A stretch of DNA of 64,000 nt from Treponema sp. (GCA_017464425.1 JAFUDX010000040.1:1-64000), one strand, 5' to 3'. Numbered from the stretch's first letter, positions 34,391-44,127 are shown. The notes: a model not told the origin generated them from the sequence alone. Made by a program: numbers and translations.

Positions 34391-36272
34391 CTATTCACCC
34401 AACTTTAAATTACCCGAAGCAACTTGTGCGGAGAACATTACCCCTGTTGTATCATAAACTATAAATGACTGTCCTTGAAGGTCAATCTGTACTACGCGGT
34501 TTTTGTTTTTGACATTGCTCGTGCCATCTTCCTTGTATATACCGTCATCGGCAATCCAAAGTTCATCGGGGCGTTTCGCGATAAATTTGCGTGGCGTGTA
34601 GAAGCAGTAATTTTCATATGAACCCCAGCCAAAAACTTTCGTAGATACAGCTACAGAATAAGTACTAGAAGGATTCCACACATCTGCTCCTATGCTACCA
34701 AATGTATCAAACGGTATTTTTACAACGCCACCCGTACTGCTTCCATTAGTCCAAGTTGAAACAAGCACATAGAGCGCGTCAGACACAACTTGCATATCAT
34801 TGATATAGTAGCTTGAAGAAGAAACATCAGTAAGTCCGAGTGCAGAAGGAGTAATGTCGGCAGAAACAGAACTCACCTCGTATGTCAATTCGCCGTCAGT
34901 AATAGTGTAGCTTGCTTTGGCAATCGTTGTCGTCCCATTTTCTGCGTTTGTATAAGCAATATATATGTTACTGCCATCAACTACAAAATCGTGCATTGTT
35001 GTTCCAGTGATTTCTTCGATTTTTACAAGCGGAAGAGTATAATCTGACGGAATTGTTCCTGAAAAATTAGTTTGAATAGGAGAAATATAATTATATGTAT
35101 TTGTATCATCTACACCAGCATTCGGGTCTTTGCTATTCAATAAGACAAACAGCGTGCCATTCGCATACTGAATACCATAAACTGTTGCATCGCCTATATT
35201 GATGTTAGCCAAATAATCATAAAGATTAACCGAACCAGTAGCTTTTGTGTATCCTGCAAAGCCGTACGCATATTTATAGATAGTTTCACCTGAAAGCACA
35301 TAGAGATTGCAATCATCATCAAAGCAGAAATCAGTGATACCACTATCGCTCGCAGTACCCTCTAGCACAGACGATTCCGACACGGTTAAAGACGATGTAG
35401 AAGTACACAATTGCAAGCCTTGTATAAGATCTGTATTTTCTGCTACCTCTCCAGCACCATTGTAGTAATTTTCAGTTGTAGCGTTGTTCCACACGGCAAT
35501 GGGGCTTTTTTTTGCGTAGAGTTTGAGCAGGTCGTTTGAAATAGTAAAATTATCATTTGTGCCATTTCTTCTCCAAGAAGAAGTCACCAGTTCAGGAATC
35601 ACAATGACATTTTCTGTGAACGAATAAATTAGCTTTTCGTTTGCATCATAGAATCTGAATGTCGTAAGATAATTTCCCGATTTGACATCCGCTTTGTTAT
35701 ATGTGATAGTGTTATATCCGAAGCTACTGCTAACATCTAAGAAAGTGCTTGTTCCCTCGTCTTCACAAGTTGCGGTCGCCTCTTTGACTTTGCCAGTAGC
35801 GTCATTCATAAAAAGATATATCGAGCCAGTACCGTCAGAATTAAGAATAGTCGGCGTAACAGGAATAAGAATTTCTTCTTCGATTGACTCCTGCCCGTTA
35901 TCAATAACGACATCAACTGAGCCAGAAAGCGTTGCCCCGCCGTTGGGAGTGGTATACTCAGCCGTAAAAGTCCATATTCCCTCGCCTTTTAGACCAACAG
36001 AAAAACTACCAAAACTACACTCAACTTCTTTCGTAGTTTTGGTTTCTGCATTTGTCGCGGTAATGGTATACTCCACAGCCGAGTTACTAGCGACAGCCGT
36101 GCGTGCAGACGGGTCGTAGATACCCCCCCCCCGTACAAAAATCGCTCACGACCCGCCCCGAAACAACATATTCGCCCGTTTTTGAAGATGATGGCGTATC
36201 AACATCAGAACAAGCAGTAAAGATTGCCCCAATGGAAAAAAGTCCGATACCAATTTTTATCAATTTTTTCAT
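34391..36272 (-). pseudogene. Phase-variable lipoprotein gene, out of frame at a G10 tract
   Basis: The start at 36272 follows GGAGGA and gives a lipoprotein signal (FTACS) and about 47 residues before a run of ten G (36132-36123). In the present state the frame runs to a stop at 36087 after 61 residues. The remaining 560 or so residues continue in the next frame to 34391. Removing one G restores a 626-residue lipoprotein (1881 coding bases, an exact multiple of three). The mature part has Ig-like beta segments and then propeller-like repeats (LYVLSGETIYKYAYGF, TLFVLLNSKDPN, ELWIADDGIYKED). It is best read as a contingency locus in the OFF state, not a dead gene. It forms an operon with the lipoprotein gene upstream. 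Confidence 0.75.
36123..36132 (-). repeat. G10 homopolymer, frameshift switch (OFF)
   Basis: Ten C on the plus strand. Nine would join the signal peptide to the body of the lipoprotein. Its flanks, TTTGTAC before and TAT after on the coding strand, match those of the G9 tract at 16343-16351. Confidence 0.85.
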
Positions 36273-38304
36273 ATTCTTCCTCCGTTAGTTGAATGTGACT
36301 TTTACGGTGTGTCCACACAAAGCCGTTTGAATCGGTCGCTTTAAGGAACAACTCATAAGTGCCAGCAGGAATGTTTGCCCAAACAGTAAGCGTAGAGTCG
36401 CTTAAAGTATAATACATCCTAACAGTATCCAGCGTGTTGACATCCGTACCGTTGGAAAGCAATGTCGCAGTTTTAAAGGTGACTGTTGCGTCGCTTTCAT
36501 CTGCGTTTTTTGCAGAAAGGGCGATTGTGTAGGAATCCTCACCATCTTCCTTCGTGATGGTTGTTCCCCAAGATGAAAGGCTTGGCGCACTGCCATTCAA
36601 ATAGAATGTAATCGTATTGGTCGATACATAGCCACTACCAGAAACCAATCCTTTGAGCTTGTATGCCTCAGTTTTGTAGGTAATTCCATTACTTGCATAA
36701 CGCCCTGTCGTTTCGCTCTCATATTCATCGCGCTCATATGTTGCGCTATCAATTTTTGATTTAATTGTGCGAAGTTCGCTCGCATATTCCGAAGCATCGC
36801 TCAAATCATCAACGGCAGTGAAAATGGTGTAGTCTTTGTTAATCTCGTATGTACCCGTGCTTTCATCTTGGAATTTGAACTGAATGTAAAGCGGAATCTT
36901 CCAAGAAGTCATCGTGAGAGCAGCATTATTCTCTGTTTCTGAAACAACGACATCATTGCTCAGATATGCAACGCAATAAGTCTTGTCGCTATATTCTACA
37001 AGTGCCGCAATATATGCGTTTTCGCCTGTCGTAAAGTAGCCAGAGTCCCATGTTGCATTGTAGCCCATCAGGGTACAAGGGAATGAGAAACTTCCGTCAT
37101 CCCCGACCGTAACAATGTTGTTATAACTAGTGTTGTTATAACTAGTATTGAGGAAACTTCCAATATATGAACCGTTGTATAGGGCTTTTGTGACTTCAGA
37201 ATACTTTTTATCAGCAACAAGACTTGCAAAATTTGAGTCAACCTTATACAGCGTGATGCATGAGAAGGTCTTTTCTTTGTTTGCAGTTGACGAGGCATCA
37301 TAAGAAAGCGTGAAGTTAAACGGATGCTCTATGTATGTTTCGTGAGGATGTGGATACACTGGATTATCAGGATCATCACTGTTCATGACAATGAATATAA
37401 TCGCCTTGTTGCCTTCGGAACGGACAGTCAGTTTAAATGTATTTTCTTTGACCGTGACCGTCTGAGCAGTTGGCTTTGTATCAATCAAGAAATCATCGCC
37501 ATTCTTGTAAATGTATTCAGTGATACTGAGCTCTGAAGGATTTTTATCATCATCCGTTTCCAAAATCTCGTATTTTCCAAGAGAAATTATTTCGTTTGTT
37601 TGACGCTCATTTTGGTCAATGCTTACCTTTGCAATCATATATTTGCCGTTTTCAAGGGCTTCAAGAACATATGATGCGTATTCGGTCTGCTGCTCGCCTT
37701 CGCTTGGCTCAATGTAGCCGTAGCAGATGGCAGCAGCATCCACTTCTGAGTCAAAATCTTCCAGCGCAAGCGTCAGTTTGTTTGTGCCAGAAGAAATCGT
37801 TGTGTTTTTTGATTCTCCGTACGCAAAAACGGAAGAATATGTTTCGCCATCCTCTTCAATCGTTGCATAGACAATCGCGACAGCAGAAACAGAAGAGCCG
37901 AGCGGAATGTTATCGAATGTGATTTTCTTTTTGACAGAAATATCATCGCCAGAAAGATTTAAATCAGTCGCCGAAAATGAAACGCTTTTTGAAGCATTAT
38001 AATCCCCCCTCAAGGCGATTTGCACTTTGATTCTGTCAATCTGACCCAAATCGAATTCTTCTTCTGGATACGAAGGATTGCTGGGCTCGCTTTCCTCAAC
38101 GACAAGCCCTTCCAATGCCACCGCCGAGCGTGAAGAATCGTCTTGAGAGACGATGGATTTGAGCATCGTGGGGCTGATGGTGAACGATACCGTGCCTTTT
38201 TTTGATGACTCTGTTATTTCGCCGCACGAAACAAGCGCAAAAAGCACGCATATGCCGGCTAAAATTGACCAAAGCGAATGAATTTTTTGAGATACATTTT
38301 TCAT
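36205..38304 (-). CDS. Large surface lipoprotein
   Basis: A 699-residue lipoprotein (lipobox ALVSC, AGGAGG 5 nt before the ATG). It has beta-rich domains throughout and no recognised enzymatic motif; the N-terminal part (SFTISPTMLKSIVSQDDSSRSA) is of a type seen in treponemal surface lipoproteins. The last 25 or so residues are read through the ribosome-binding site and first 68 nt of the next gene (EEEYEKID...). A +1 shift would instead end in GHTVKVTFN and a TAA at 36285-36287, just before that site. So a single-base indel near 36300 is suspected. A 15-bp tandem duplication lies at 37116-37145. Confidence 0.7.
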   Translation of the reverse strand: MKNVSQKIHSLWSILAGICVLFALVSCGEITESSKKGTVSFTISPTMLKSIVSQDDSSRSAVALEGLVVEESEPSNPSYPEEEFDLGQIDRIKVQIALRGDYNASKSVSFSATDLNLSGDDISVKKKITFDNIPLGSSVSAVAIVYATIEEDGETYSSVFAYGESKNTTISSGTNKLTLALEDFDSEVDAAAICYGYIEPSEGEQQTEYASYVLEALENGKYMIAKVSIDQNERQTNEIISLGKYEILETDDDKNPSELSITEYIYKNGDDFLIDTKPTAQTVTVKENTFKLTVRSEGNKAIIFIVMNSDDPDNPVYPHPHETYIEHPFNFTLSYDASSTANKEKTFSCITLYKVDSNFASLVADKKYSEVTKALYNGSYIGSFLNTSYNNTSYNNIVTVGDDGSFSFPCTLMGYNATWDSGYFTTGENAYIAALVEYSDKTYCVAYLSNDVVVSETENNAALTMTSWKIPLYIQFKFQDESTGTYEINKDYTIFTAVDDLSDASEYASELRTIKSKIDSATYERDEYESETTGRYASNGITYKTEAYKLKGLVSGSGYVSTNTITFYLNGSAPSLSSWGTTITKEDGEDSYTIALSAKNADESDATVTFKTATLLSNGTDVNTLDTVRMYYTLSDSTLTVWANIPAGTYELFLKATDSNGFVWTHRKSHIQLTEEEYEKIDKNWYRTFFHWGNLYCLF
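37116..37145 (-). repeat. Perfect 15-bp tandem duplication in a lipoprotein gene
   Basis: TGTTGTTATAACTAG occurs twice in a row and encodes NTSYN repeats. The unit is a multiple of three, so copy-number change keeps the frame. Confidence 0.75.
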
Positions 38305-38470
38305 GGAGTCCTCCTGAAAATAACTGATTTGGGATATACCGCAGTTTTACTATGAAGAAACAAAGTCCCAATACTATCATTTTAACATATATTTCAATTA
38401 TTCCAAGCAAAAGTAAGCAGATTTTTAAAATATTTTTAAAAATCCACACCTTTATTTTTTCTCGCGTTGT

Positions 38471-38479
38471 GCCGATAAT
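38471..38479 (+). promoter_or_regulatory. GCCGATAAT, possible sigma-28 -10 element
   Basis: An exact match to the sigma-28 -10 consensus GCCGATAA lies 49 nt before the chosen start of the GGDEF-EAL gene. A TAAA -35 at the usual 14-16 bp is not seen, so the call is weak. Confidence 0.35.
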
Positions 38480-38526
38480 ATGAAGTGAAAATCTGTCTTT
38501 TGGACGGAATAGAAACGAGGCATTTT

Positions 38527-40293
38527 ATGAAAGATAGGGATTATAAAGAAGTTCTTGAAAAAATTTCCACACCGATTGTCGTGATTATTTCCAATGATGA
38601 AAACAAGCCTCAGCCTCATACGGATTTTGCGGAGAATTTTTCAGTTCATTTTGTAAACGAAAGTTTTGTGAGCACATACGGCGATCTTTTAAAAGTCGGT
38701 TTTACGAGCGAAGAATGTGTGGCTCGGCTTTCTAAAGAAGTCGATTGGTACAAAATGGCGAGCGACTGTTTTGAAAAGGGCGAGCTTCAAGAAAAAACAT
38801 TCTATTCTACGCATTGCTCTTCCTGGCTTCGCGTGCACATGAATTCAACAAAAAGCGGATTTATCATTGTTTCTGTGGTGAATGTGGACAAAGACAAAGA
38901 ACGCGAGCAGCAGCTTTTGCGACAGAATTTGCGGCTTGCCGCGCTCACTGACGAGCTTTCAAATTCGCGCGAGGAACTAAAAAAGCGAGTTGAAAATATC
39001 ACTTTCCTAAACGAGCAGCTTGAATTCATCGCCTACCACGACACGATGACCGGGCTTGCGAACCGTCAGAAATTCAAACTTGATTTTGACGACTGGTTTA
39101 AGAATGTAAAGGAAGCGGGTGAAAAATTCGGCCTGATTCTGCTCGACTTGGACAACATGAAGTTGATTAACGACGCGCAAGGACATTCCGAAGGTGACGA
39201 AGTAATCTGCCATGCGGCGGAAATTTTAAAACGCTTCAAAAATGAAAATCTCAAAGTCTACCGCTATGAAGGTGATGAATTCATCGTGATGATGAAAAAC
39301 ATCAATTCTCAGGATACAATTTTGAACGCGGGCGATATGCTCCTTGAAGTGATGAACGAAGAGGGCATTGATTTTTCGGGCGGAATTGCAATCTGCCCCG
39401 ACGACGGAGAAAACTGCGATGATTTGCTCAAATACGCGGACATGGCGATGTACGAGACGAAGCGCAAGGGCAAGAATGATTTGTGCTTCTTCAAGGCGAT
39501 TATGCGCGAACGATTTATGGAAAAAATTGCGATTCAGTCGAAGCTCAACAAGGCTGTCGTTGATGAAATTTTCCAGCTCTACTATCAGCCTCAGTTTGAT
39601 GTGGCGACGAACAAATTGCGCGGATTTGAGGCACTTTTGCGTTGGTACGATGAGGAAACAGGGTGGATTAACCCCGAGCAATTCATTCCGATTGCAGAAG
39701 AAACAAAGCTCGTGATTCCGCTCGGCGACTGGATTTTGGAAACGGCGATTTCTACGCTCAAAGACTGGATGGAAAAATTCAATTTCAACGGAATTATGAG
39801 CGTGAATGTCAGCCCGATTCAGCTCAAAAAGCCGACATTCATCTTCGATTTGATGCAACTGATTAAAAGATACCAAATTCCGACGGCGAATTTGGAAATC
39901 GAAATTACTGAGGGCGTGTTCATCGACAACAAAAACGAAGCGATTATGATTCTGAATCAAATCCGCGACATGGGAATCGGGCTTTCGCTCGATGACTTCG
40001 GCACGGGCTATTCAAGTTTGAGCTATTTGCAGATGCTCCCGATTACCACGCTCAAAATCGACAAATCTTTCATCGCGAACATCACCGACAAGAGTGGCGT
40101 TGAGGCGAACATCACCGACTCAATCATCTCGATGGTCACGAAAATGGGCTTGGACACGATTGCCGAGGGCGTTGAAAAAGAAGACCAGCTCAACATTCTC
40201 AAAGAAATCAACTGCAAAAACATTCAGGGATTCTTGAAAGGCAAACCAATGCCGCGCGAAAAGTGCGAAGAGTTGATGAAAAGCGAAAAGTAA
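38527..40293 (+). CDS. GGDEF-EAL cyclic di-GMP enzyme with N-terminal PAS-like domain
   Basis: A 588-residue soluble protein. Residues 1-120 look like a PAS fold, followed by a coiled coil (about 122-165). The GGDEF domain (about 166-320) has EGDEF at 248-252 in place of GGDEF and no RxxD inhibitory site, so cyclase activity is doubtful. The EAL domain (335-585) is complete, with FEALLRW at 367-373, EIEITEG, DDFGTGYSS, LKIDKSF and AEGVE, so phosphodiesterase activity is likely. The ATG at 38527 has ACGAGG 7 nt upstream. An in-frame GTG at 38485 would add 14 residues. It probably controls motility or surface behaviour through c-di-GMP. Confidence 0.88.
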   Translation: MKDRDYKEVLEKISTPIVVIISNDENKPQPHTDFAENFSVHFVNESFVSTYGDLLKVGFTSEECVARLSKEVDWYKMASDCFEKGELQEKTFYSTHCSSWLRVHMNSTKSGFIIVSVVNVDKDKEREQQLLRQNLRLAALTDELSNSREELKKRVENITFLNEQLEFIAYHDTMTGLANRQKFKLDFDDWFKNVKEAGEKFGLILLDLDNMKLINDAQGHSEGDEVICHAAEILKRFKNENLKVYRYEGDEFIVMMKNINSQDTILNAGDMLLEVMNEEGIDFSGGIAICPDDGENCDDLLKYADMAMYETKRKGKNDLCFFKAIMRERFMEKIAIQSKLNKAVVDEIFQLYYQPQFDVATNKLRGFEALLRWYDEETGWINPEQFIPIAEETKLVIPLGDWILETAISTLKDWMEKFNFNGIMSVNVSPIQLKKPTFIFDLMQLIKRYQIPTANLEIEITEGVFIDNKNEAIMILNQIRDMGIGLSLDDFGTGYSSLSYLQMLPITTLKIDKSFIANITDKSGVEANITDSIISMVTKMGLDTIAEGVEKEDQLNILKEINCKNIQGFLKGKPMPREKCEELMKSEK

Positions 40294-40308
40294 AAAAATG
40301 TCGGGCGG

Positions 40309-40327
40309 AATTTTGCATAGCAAAATT
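40309..40327 (+). other. Stem-loop between the GGDEF-EAL and OmpA-like genes
   Basis: AATTTTGC and GCAAAATT form a perfect 8-bp stem with a 3-nt loop, 16 nt after the stop. A TTTTT tract follows only 14 nt later, so it is a weak terminator at best. Confidence 0.4.
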
Positions 40328-40373
40328 GAATCCGTATGACTTTTTCTTTGTTTATTGCATGGAGGCAATTTTT

Positions 40374-41642
40374 ATGAAACGGATTCTTAATCTGCGTAAT
40401 CTGTGTAATCTGTGGTTACTTATTTTTCTCACATTTTCGCTTTCTGCCCAAGCAAATTCGGGCGAAAAAACGCTTCGTTTTAAATATAAAAAAGGCGACA
40501 ATTACCGCGTGCTTTCTACGGTAAATGAGGTTGTCAAAGTGAACGGCAGGTTCAACCACCGTGCGGAAATCGTAAACCGCGTTTCGGCGCATATCACCGA
40601 TGTAGACAAAAACGGGCGCGGCTTGAACGAGGCGACCTTCACCACAATGGAAAATTCTGTCACCGCCGATGCGAAAGGCACACTCACCTACGGCGAAGAA
40701 TACGAAAGCAAATACTGGCGGAGCGATCGCGGCGTGTACGAAATCGGAACGGAATATTTTATGCCCGTTGTGCGCGATGTTCCCAATTTTCCAGAAAAGC
40801 CCGTAAAACCAGGCGACACTTGGACTGCGAACGGGCACGAAGCCCACGATTTGCGCCGAAGTTTTGCGAACAACGAGCCGTTTAAAGTGCCGTTTACCGC
40901 GACTTACACTTATGTGCGAGACGAAGAGGGCGTTTCTTCAGATTCAAAACACGAAAAAAAGACATTTCAGGTCTTGCAAGTCAAATACACGCTTTCTTTT
41001 GAAAGCCCGATGCCAGAAAATCTGTACTCCATCACGGATGATTTTCCTGTCGCAACGATGGGATTTTCAAATCAGACGATTTGGTGGGATAACGAAAAAG
41101 GGCAGATTGACCACTACACTGAAGATTTTAGAATCGTCATGGAAACCTATCTCGGAAATCAGTTCGATTTTACGGGAAAGGCCCACGCCGAAGTCACTGA
41201 TTTTGAGCGCACATCCACAGATGAAAATCTTGCAATCGTTTTGGAAAAGGTCAAGGACTTGGATTTGCCCGATGTTTCGGTCACCAAGAGCGAGCGCGGA
41301 CTTACCATTTCAATCGAAAACATCCAGTTCAAGCCAAATTCTGCCGTTCTGCTTGATTCAGAAAAACTCAAATTGGACAAAATCGCAAAAATTATCGAAG
41401 ATTTCCCGAACGATTTGCTCATTTCGGGTCACACCGCGCTTTCGGGAACAGCAGAAAGTTGCCAGATTTTGAGCGAAGAGCGCGCAGACTCAGTGGCGCA
41501 ATATCTGATAAAAACAGGCGTACGCGATAAGTATCACATGTATACGCAGGGCTTTGGTGCGCGCGTTCCGATTGCATCAAATGCCACTCCCGAAGGCATG
41601 GCAAAGAACCGCCGCGTAGAAATCACGATTTTGGATAAGTAG
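40374..41642 (+). CDS. OmpA-family protein with peptidoglycan-binding domain
   Basis: GGAGG at 40361-40365 supports the ATG at 40374; a longer in-frame reading overlaps the upstream gene. The 422-residue protein has a signal peptide (LSAQA near 25), a beta-rich N-terminal part (about 30-300), and a C-terminal OmpA-like domain (about 315-422). The latter carries the peptidoglycan-binding pattern IQFKPNSAVLL, SGHTA, ERADSVAQYL, GFGARVPIASN and KNRRVEI. It probably links the outer membrane or periplasm to the cell wall. The signal region has an unusual repeated Leu-Arg-Asn pattern (RILNLRNLCNLW). Confidence 0.8.
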   Translation: MKRILNLRNLCNLWLLIFLTFSLSAQANSGEKTLRFKYKKGDNYRVLSTVNEVVKVNGRFNHRAEIVNRVSAHITDVDKNGRGLNEATFTTMENSVTADAKGTLTYGEEYESKYWRSDRGVYEIGTEYFMPVVRDVPNFPEKPVKPGDTWTANGHEAHDLRRSFANNEPFKVPFTATYTYVRDEEGVSSDSKHEKKTFQVLQVKYTLSFESPMPENLYSITDDFPVATMGFSNQTIWWDNEKGQIDHYTEDFRIVMETYLGNQFDFTGKAHAEVTDFERTSTDENLAIVLEKVKDLDLPDVSVTKSERGLTISIENIQFKPNSAVLLDSEKLKLDKIAKIIEDFPNDLLISGHTALSGTAESCQILSEERADSVAQYLIKTGVRDKYHMYTQGFGARVPIASNATPEGMAKNRRVEITILDK

Positions 41643-41750
41643 GAAGTATTTTTCACTTTAGAGCATAAAAAATTCATTTTTTTCAAAAATTTTCGTTCTG
41701 CATTGCCGAAACTCGAATTTTTTCGCCTATATATAGTCAGAGGTGAAAAG

Positions 41751-42305
41751 ATGGCGAAAAACGAAATACAAAAAGTACGTTCATTGGACGACATGATTTT
41801 TATTATCCGAGACCAGCGGGTAATGATTGACCGTGACTTAGCGAAGTTGTATGAAGTCCCGACCTTCCGTTTGAACGAGGCGGTAAAGCGACATAAAGAT
41901 CGATTTCCGCTCGACTTTATGTTTAAGCTCACAAAGCAGGAAGTAGATGAACTCATCGCAAATTGCGATGAGTTCGCTCCGCTAAAACATTCGTCTTCGT
42001 ATCCGTACGCATTTACCGAGCATGGTGTCGCAATGCTTGCGAGTGTACTGAACAGCGAACGGGCAATCGAAATCAATATCGAGATAATCCGTACTTTCGT
42101 TCGCTTACGGAAATATGTGAGCACACTGAACGAAGGTCAGAATATTGATGAGCTGAAGAAAATGCTTTTGCTCCACATCGAGAATTGCGACACAAAATTT
42201 TCTGAGCATGAAAGCGCAATACAAGACATTATCCATGCGCTGAACGGGCTGTTGAAAATCGAAAATCATGAGTCGCGGAAGATTGGCTTTACAGACGAGG
42301 CATAG
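41751..42305 (+). CDS. ORF6N-domain DNA-binding protein
   Basis: A 184-residue protein starting at 41751 after AGAGGTGA. The N-terminal 100 residues are an ORF6N domain (IIRDQRVMIDRDLAKLYEVPTFRLNEAVKRHKDRFPLDFMFKL, then YAFTEHGVAMLASVLNSERAIEINIEIIRTFVRLR). This phage-derived DNA-binding module is widespread on mobile elements. A short coiled C-terminus follows. The RecQ-like gene begins 9 nt downstream, so the two are probably co-transcribed. It suggests an accessory insertion. Confidence 0.85.
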   Translation: MAKNEIQKVRSLDDMIFIIRDQRVMIDRDLAKLYEVPTFRLNEAVKRHKDRFPLDFMFKLTKQEVDELIANCDEFAPLKHSSSYPYAFTEHGVAMLASVLNSERAIEINIEIIRTFVRLRKYVSTLNEGQNIDELKKMLLLHIENCDTKFSEHESAIQDIIHALNGLLKIENHESRKIGFTDEA

Positions 42306-42314
42306 GGGTGGATT

Positions 42315-43982
42315 ATGGCGAAAAAAGAGACAGTTTCTTTTGACGGAATCGGCGTGGCGGAAGGCACTGAGCTTTTTGACGCGGACAATGCGGTAAAGGC
42401 GGCTCAGAACGGCTTTCATGTGCCGTTTTTGTTCCCGTGGCAACGAATCGTAATCGCGAATATTCTTGACGGCGAGGCGGCACTGCGCGAGGACACGGAA
42501 TTTTCAAATCACACCGACGACGATGATTTGTACCGCGGTCGGCAGATTGTGCTTCTCCCGACGGGTGCGGGAAAATCAATGTGCTTTCTTGTGCCCGCCC
42601 TGCTCTTGGAAGGCGCGACGCTCGTAATATATCCGCTCCTTGCCCTCATGAGCGACCAAAAACGCCGCATGGAAGAAGCGGGAATCCGCTGCGTGGTGTT
42701 CAAGGGTGGGCAATCGCACGAAGAGCGCGAAGAAAATTTTTCCGCCCTCCAAGCCTCTGAAAATCCTGCCCGCGTGATTATCGCAAATCCAGAAGTGCTC
42801 GCCAGCGAAAACCTGCTTGAATGGCTCGCAAAAGTCAACATCACGCACATCGCGATTGACGAAGCTCACTGCGTTTCCGAATGGGGCGACTCGTTTCGTC
42901 CGTCGTATTTGGAGCTTGGCAGAATCATCAAAACGCTCGGAGTCAAGCTGATTACCGCATTCACCGCCACCGCGAGCAAGCCCGTCCTAGACCGAATCGG
43001 CGAGATTCTTTTTGACGGAAATTATCATCTCGTGCGGGGAGCGAGCGACCGCGCAAACATTCACTATGCGGTGCGCTACGCCTACGCGAAGAAAAAAGCC
43101 GCGCTCGAAGCCGCACTCACCATGAAAAAGCCGCTCATAATTTTCTGCGGAACGCGCCACCGCACCGAAGAAATGGCTCACCTCTGCGCGGCATATTTCG
43201 GAAGAGAAAAAACACGCTTTTATCACGCGGGGCTTACCAAAGAAGAAAAATCCGCCGTGGAAGCATGGTTTTTCGATTCAAAAGACGGAATCTTAGCCGC
43301 AACCTGTGCCTACGGAATGGGCGTGGACAAATCCGACATCGCGAGCGTGATTCACCTCGACGCGCCCGAGCATTTGGAAAATTTCGTGCAGGAAGCCGGT
43401 CGCGCGGGGCGAAACGGCGAAAATGTCAATTCGCTCTTGATTTGGAATCACGCGGACACCGTTCAGTGGCGGCAGGCAAAAGAAGGAAGCCGCGAGCGGG
43501 CATTGGGCAACTTCGCGCTCAGCAAAACCTGCCGCCGAAAAAACATTTTGGACTATCTCGGCGGCGAAGAAACCGTCTGCTCGGGCTGTGACATCTGCGA
43601 TGCCGCTCAAAACGGCACGACGATTTCCTACAAAGCGTGGGATGCGGAGCTTGCCTTCAAGTTCATCAAAAAAAATCGCCGCCTCTACACACGCGAAGAA
43701 GCGACGCACGAACTGACAGAACTATTTAATAGTAAAAAAATGAAAACTTTCGGAATCAATGTGTGGGAATCAAAAGATACCGCAGAAATTCTCTCGCAAC
43801 TTTTCTCTGAGCAAAAACTACGAATCTGCGGCTCGTTTTGGAAAGGAAGGCTCGACATCATATGGAAAAAACACAAGAAATCGATTCTCGCGCTTATTCC
43901 TCGTCACCACCTGCATCATCTCCACCGCCTTCGGAATCACTTGGAGCAGGGGCGGGAGCGGTTGCAGCGATTGATTTCTTAG
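42315..43982 (+). CDS. RecQ-like ATP-dependent DNA helicase
   Basis: A 555-residue superfamily 2 helicase. The core has LLPTGAGKSMCFLVPAL (Walker A, near 75-90), IAIDEAHCVSEWGDSFRPSY (DEAH, near 180) and the RecQ aromatic-rich loop. Motif VI reads ENFVQEAGRAGRNGE, and a four-cysteine zinc site lies near 415-435 (CRRK...CSGCDIC). A shortened winged-helix region follows and there is no HRDC domain. The final 35 or so residues (rich in His, Arg, Leu) overlap in antisense the small gene at 43894-44127 and look unlike coding sequence, so the original stop may have been lost. GGGGTGG precedes the ATG. Confidence 0.85.
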   Translation: MAKKETVSFDGIGVAEGTELFDADNAVKAAQNGFHVPFLFPWQRIVIANILDGEAALREDTEFSNHTDDDDLYRGRQIVLLPTGAGKSMCFLVPALLLEGATLVIYPLLALMSDQKRRMEEAGIRCVVFKGGQSHEEREENFSALQASENPARVIIANPEVLASENLLEWLAKVNITHIAIDEAHCVSEWGDSFRPSYLELGRIIKTLGVKLITAFTATASKPVLDRIGEILFDGNYHLVRGASDRANIHYAVRYAYAKKKAALEAALTMKKPLIIFCGTRHRTEEMAHLCAAYFGREKTRFYHAGLTKEEKSAVEAWFFDSKDGILAATCAYGMGVDKSDIASVIHLDAPEHLENFVQEAGRAGRNGENVNSLLIWNHADTVQWRQAKEGSRERALGNFALSKTCRRKNILDYLGGEETVCSGCDICDAAQNGTTISYKAWDAELAFKFIKKNRRLYTREEATHELTELFNSKKMKTFGINVWESKDTAEILSQLFSEQKLRICGSFWKGRLDIIWKKHKKSILALIPRHHLHHLHRLRNHLEQGRERLQRLIS

Positions 43983-44127
43983 CTTTTGCAGTTTTGGGCT
44001 TTTTTCGGTATCGGACAATATAGGCACACAAATCCATAAAAATAAAGACAACCACCGCCGTGATAATCACGCGTTTGTCAGTGAGGACAGCCTTAATAAC
44101 AGGAAGAAGCTCATGTGTATTCATCAT
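43894..44127 (-). CDS. Small single-pass membrane protein
   Basis: A 77-residue protein with one transmembrane helix (about 20-42, VIITAVVVFIFMDLCAYIV). It continues with a basic KAKKS stretch and an Ala/Pro/Ser/Gly/Glu/Asp-rich tail. The start at 44127 (MMNTHELL) lies 7 nt after GATAAT and has no Shine-Dalgarno sequence, so it should be leaderless. The promoter matches sigma-28: TAAA (44163-44160), a 16-bp spacer and GCCGATAA (44143-44136). The function is unknown; the promoter suggests control with flagellar genes. Confidence 0.65.
   Translation of the reverse strand: MMNTHELLPVIKAVLTDKRVIITAVVVFIFMDLCAYIVRYRKKPKTAKAKKSIAATAPAPAPSDSEGGGDDAGGDEE

Noticed and set aside
38485..38526. Leaderless GTG start for the GGDEF-EAL gene
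   Set aside because: The GTG is only 5 nt from GATAAT and might be upstream of the start point; the ATG at 38527 has a ribosome-binding site at good spacing.
39226..39960. Minus-strand reading of 244 codons over the GGDEF-EAL gene
   Set aside because: Antisense shadow; all conserved motifs are on the plus strand.
43838..44023. Plus-strand 61-codon reading after recQ
   Set aside because: It mirrors the Ala/Pro-rich tail and membrane segment of the minus-strand gene at 43894-44127.
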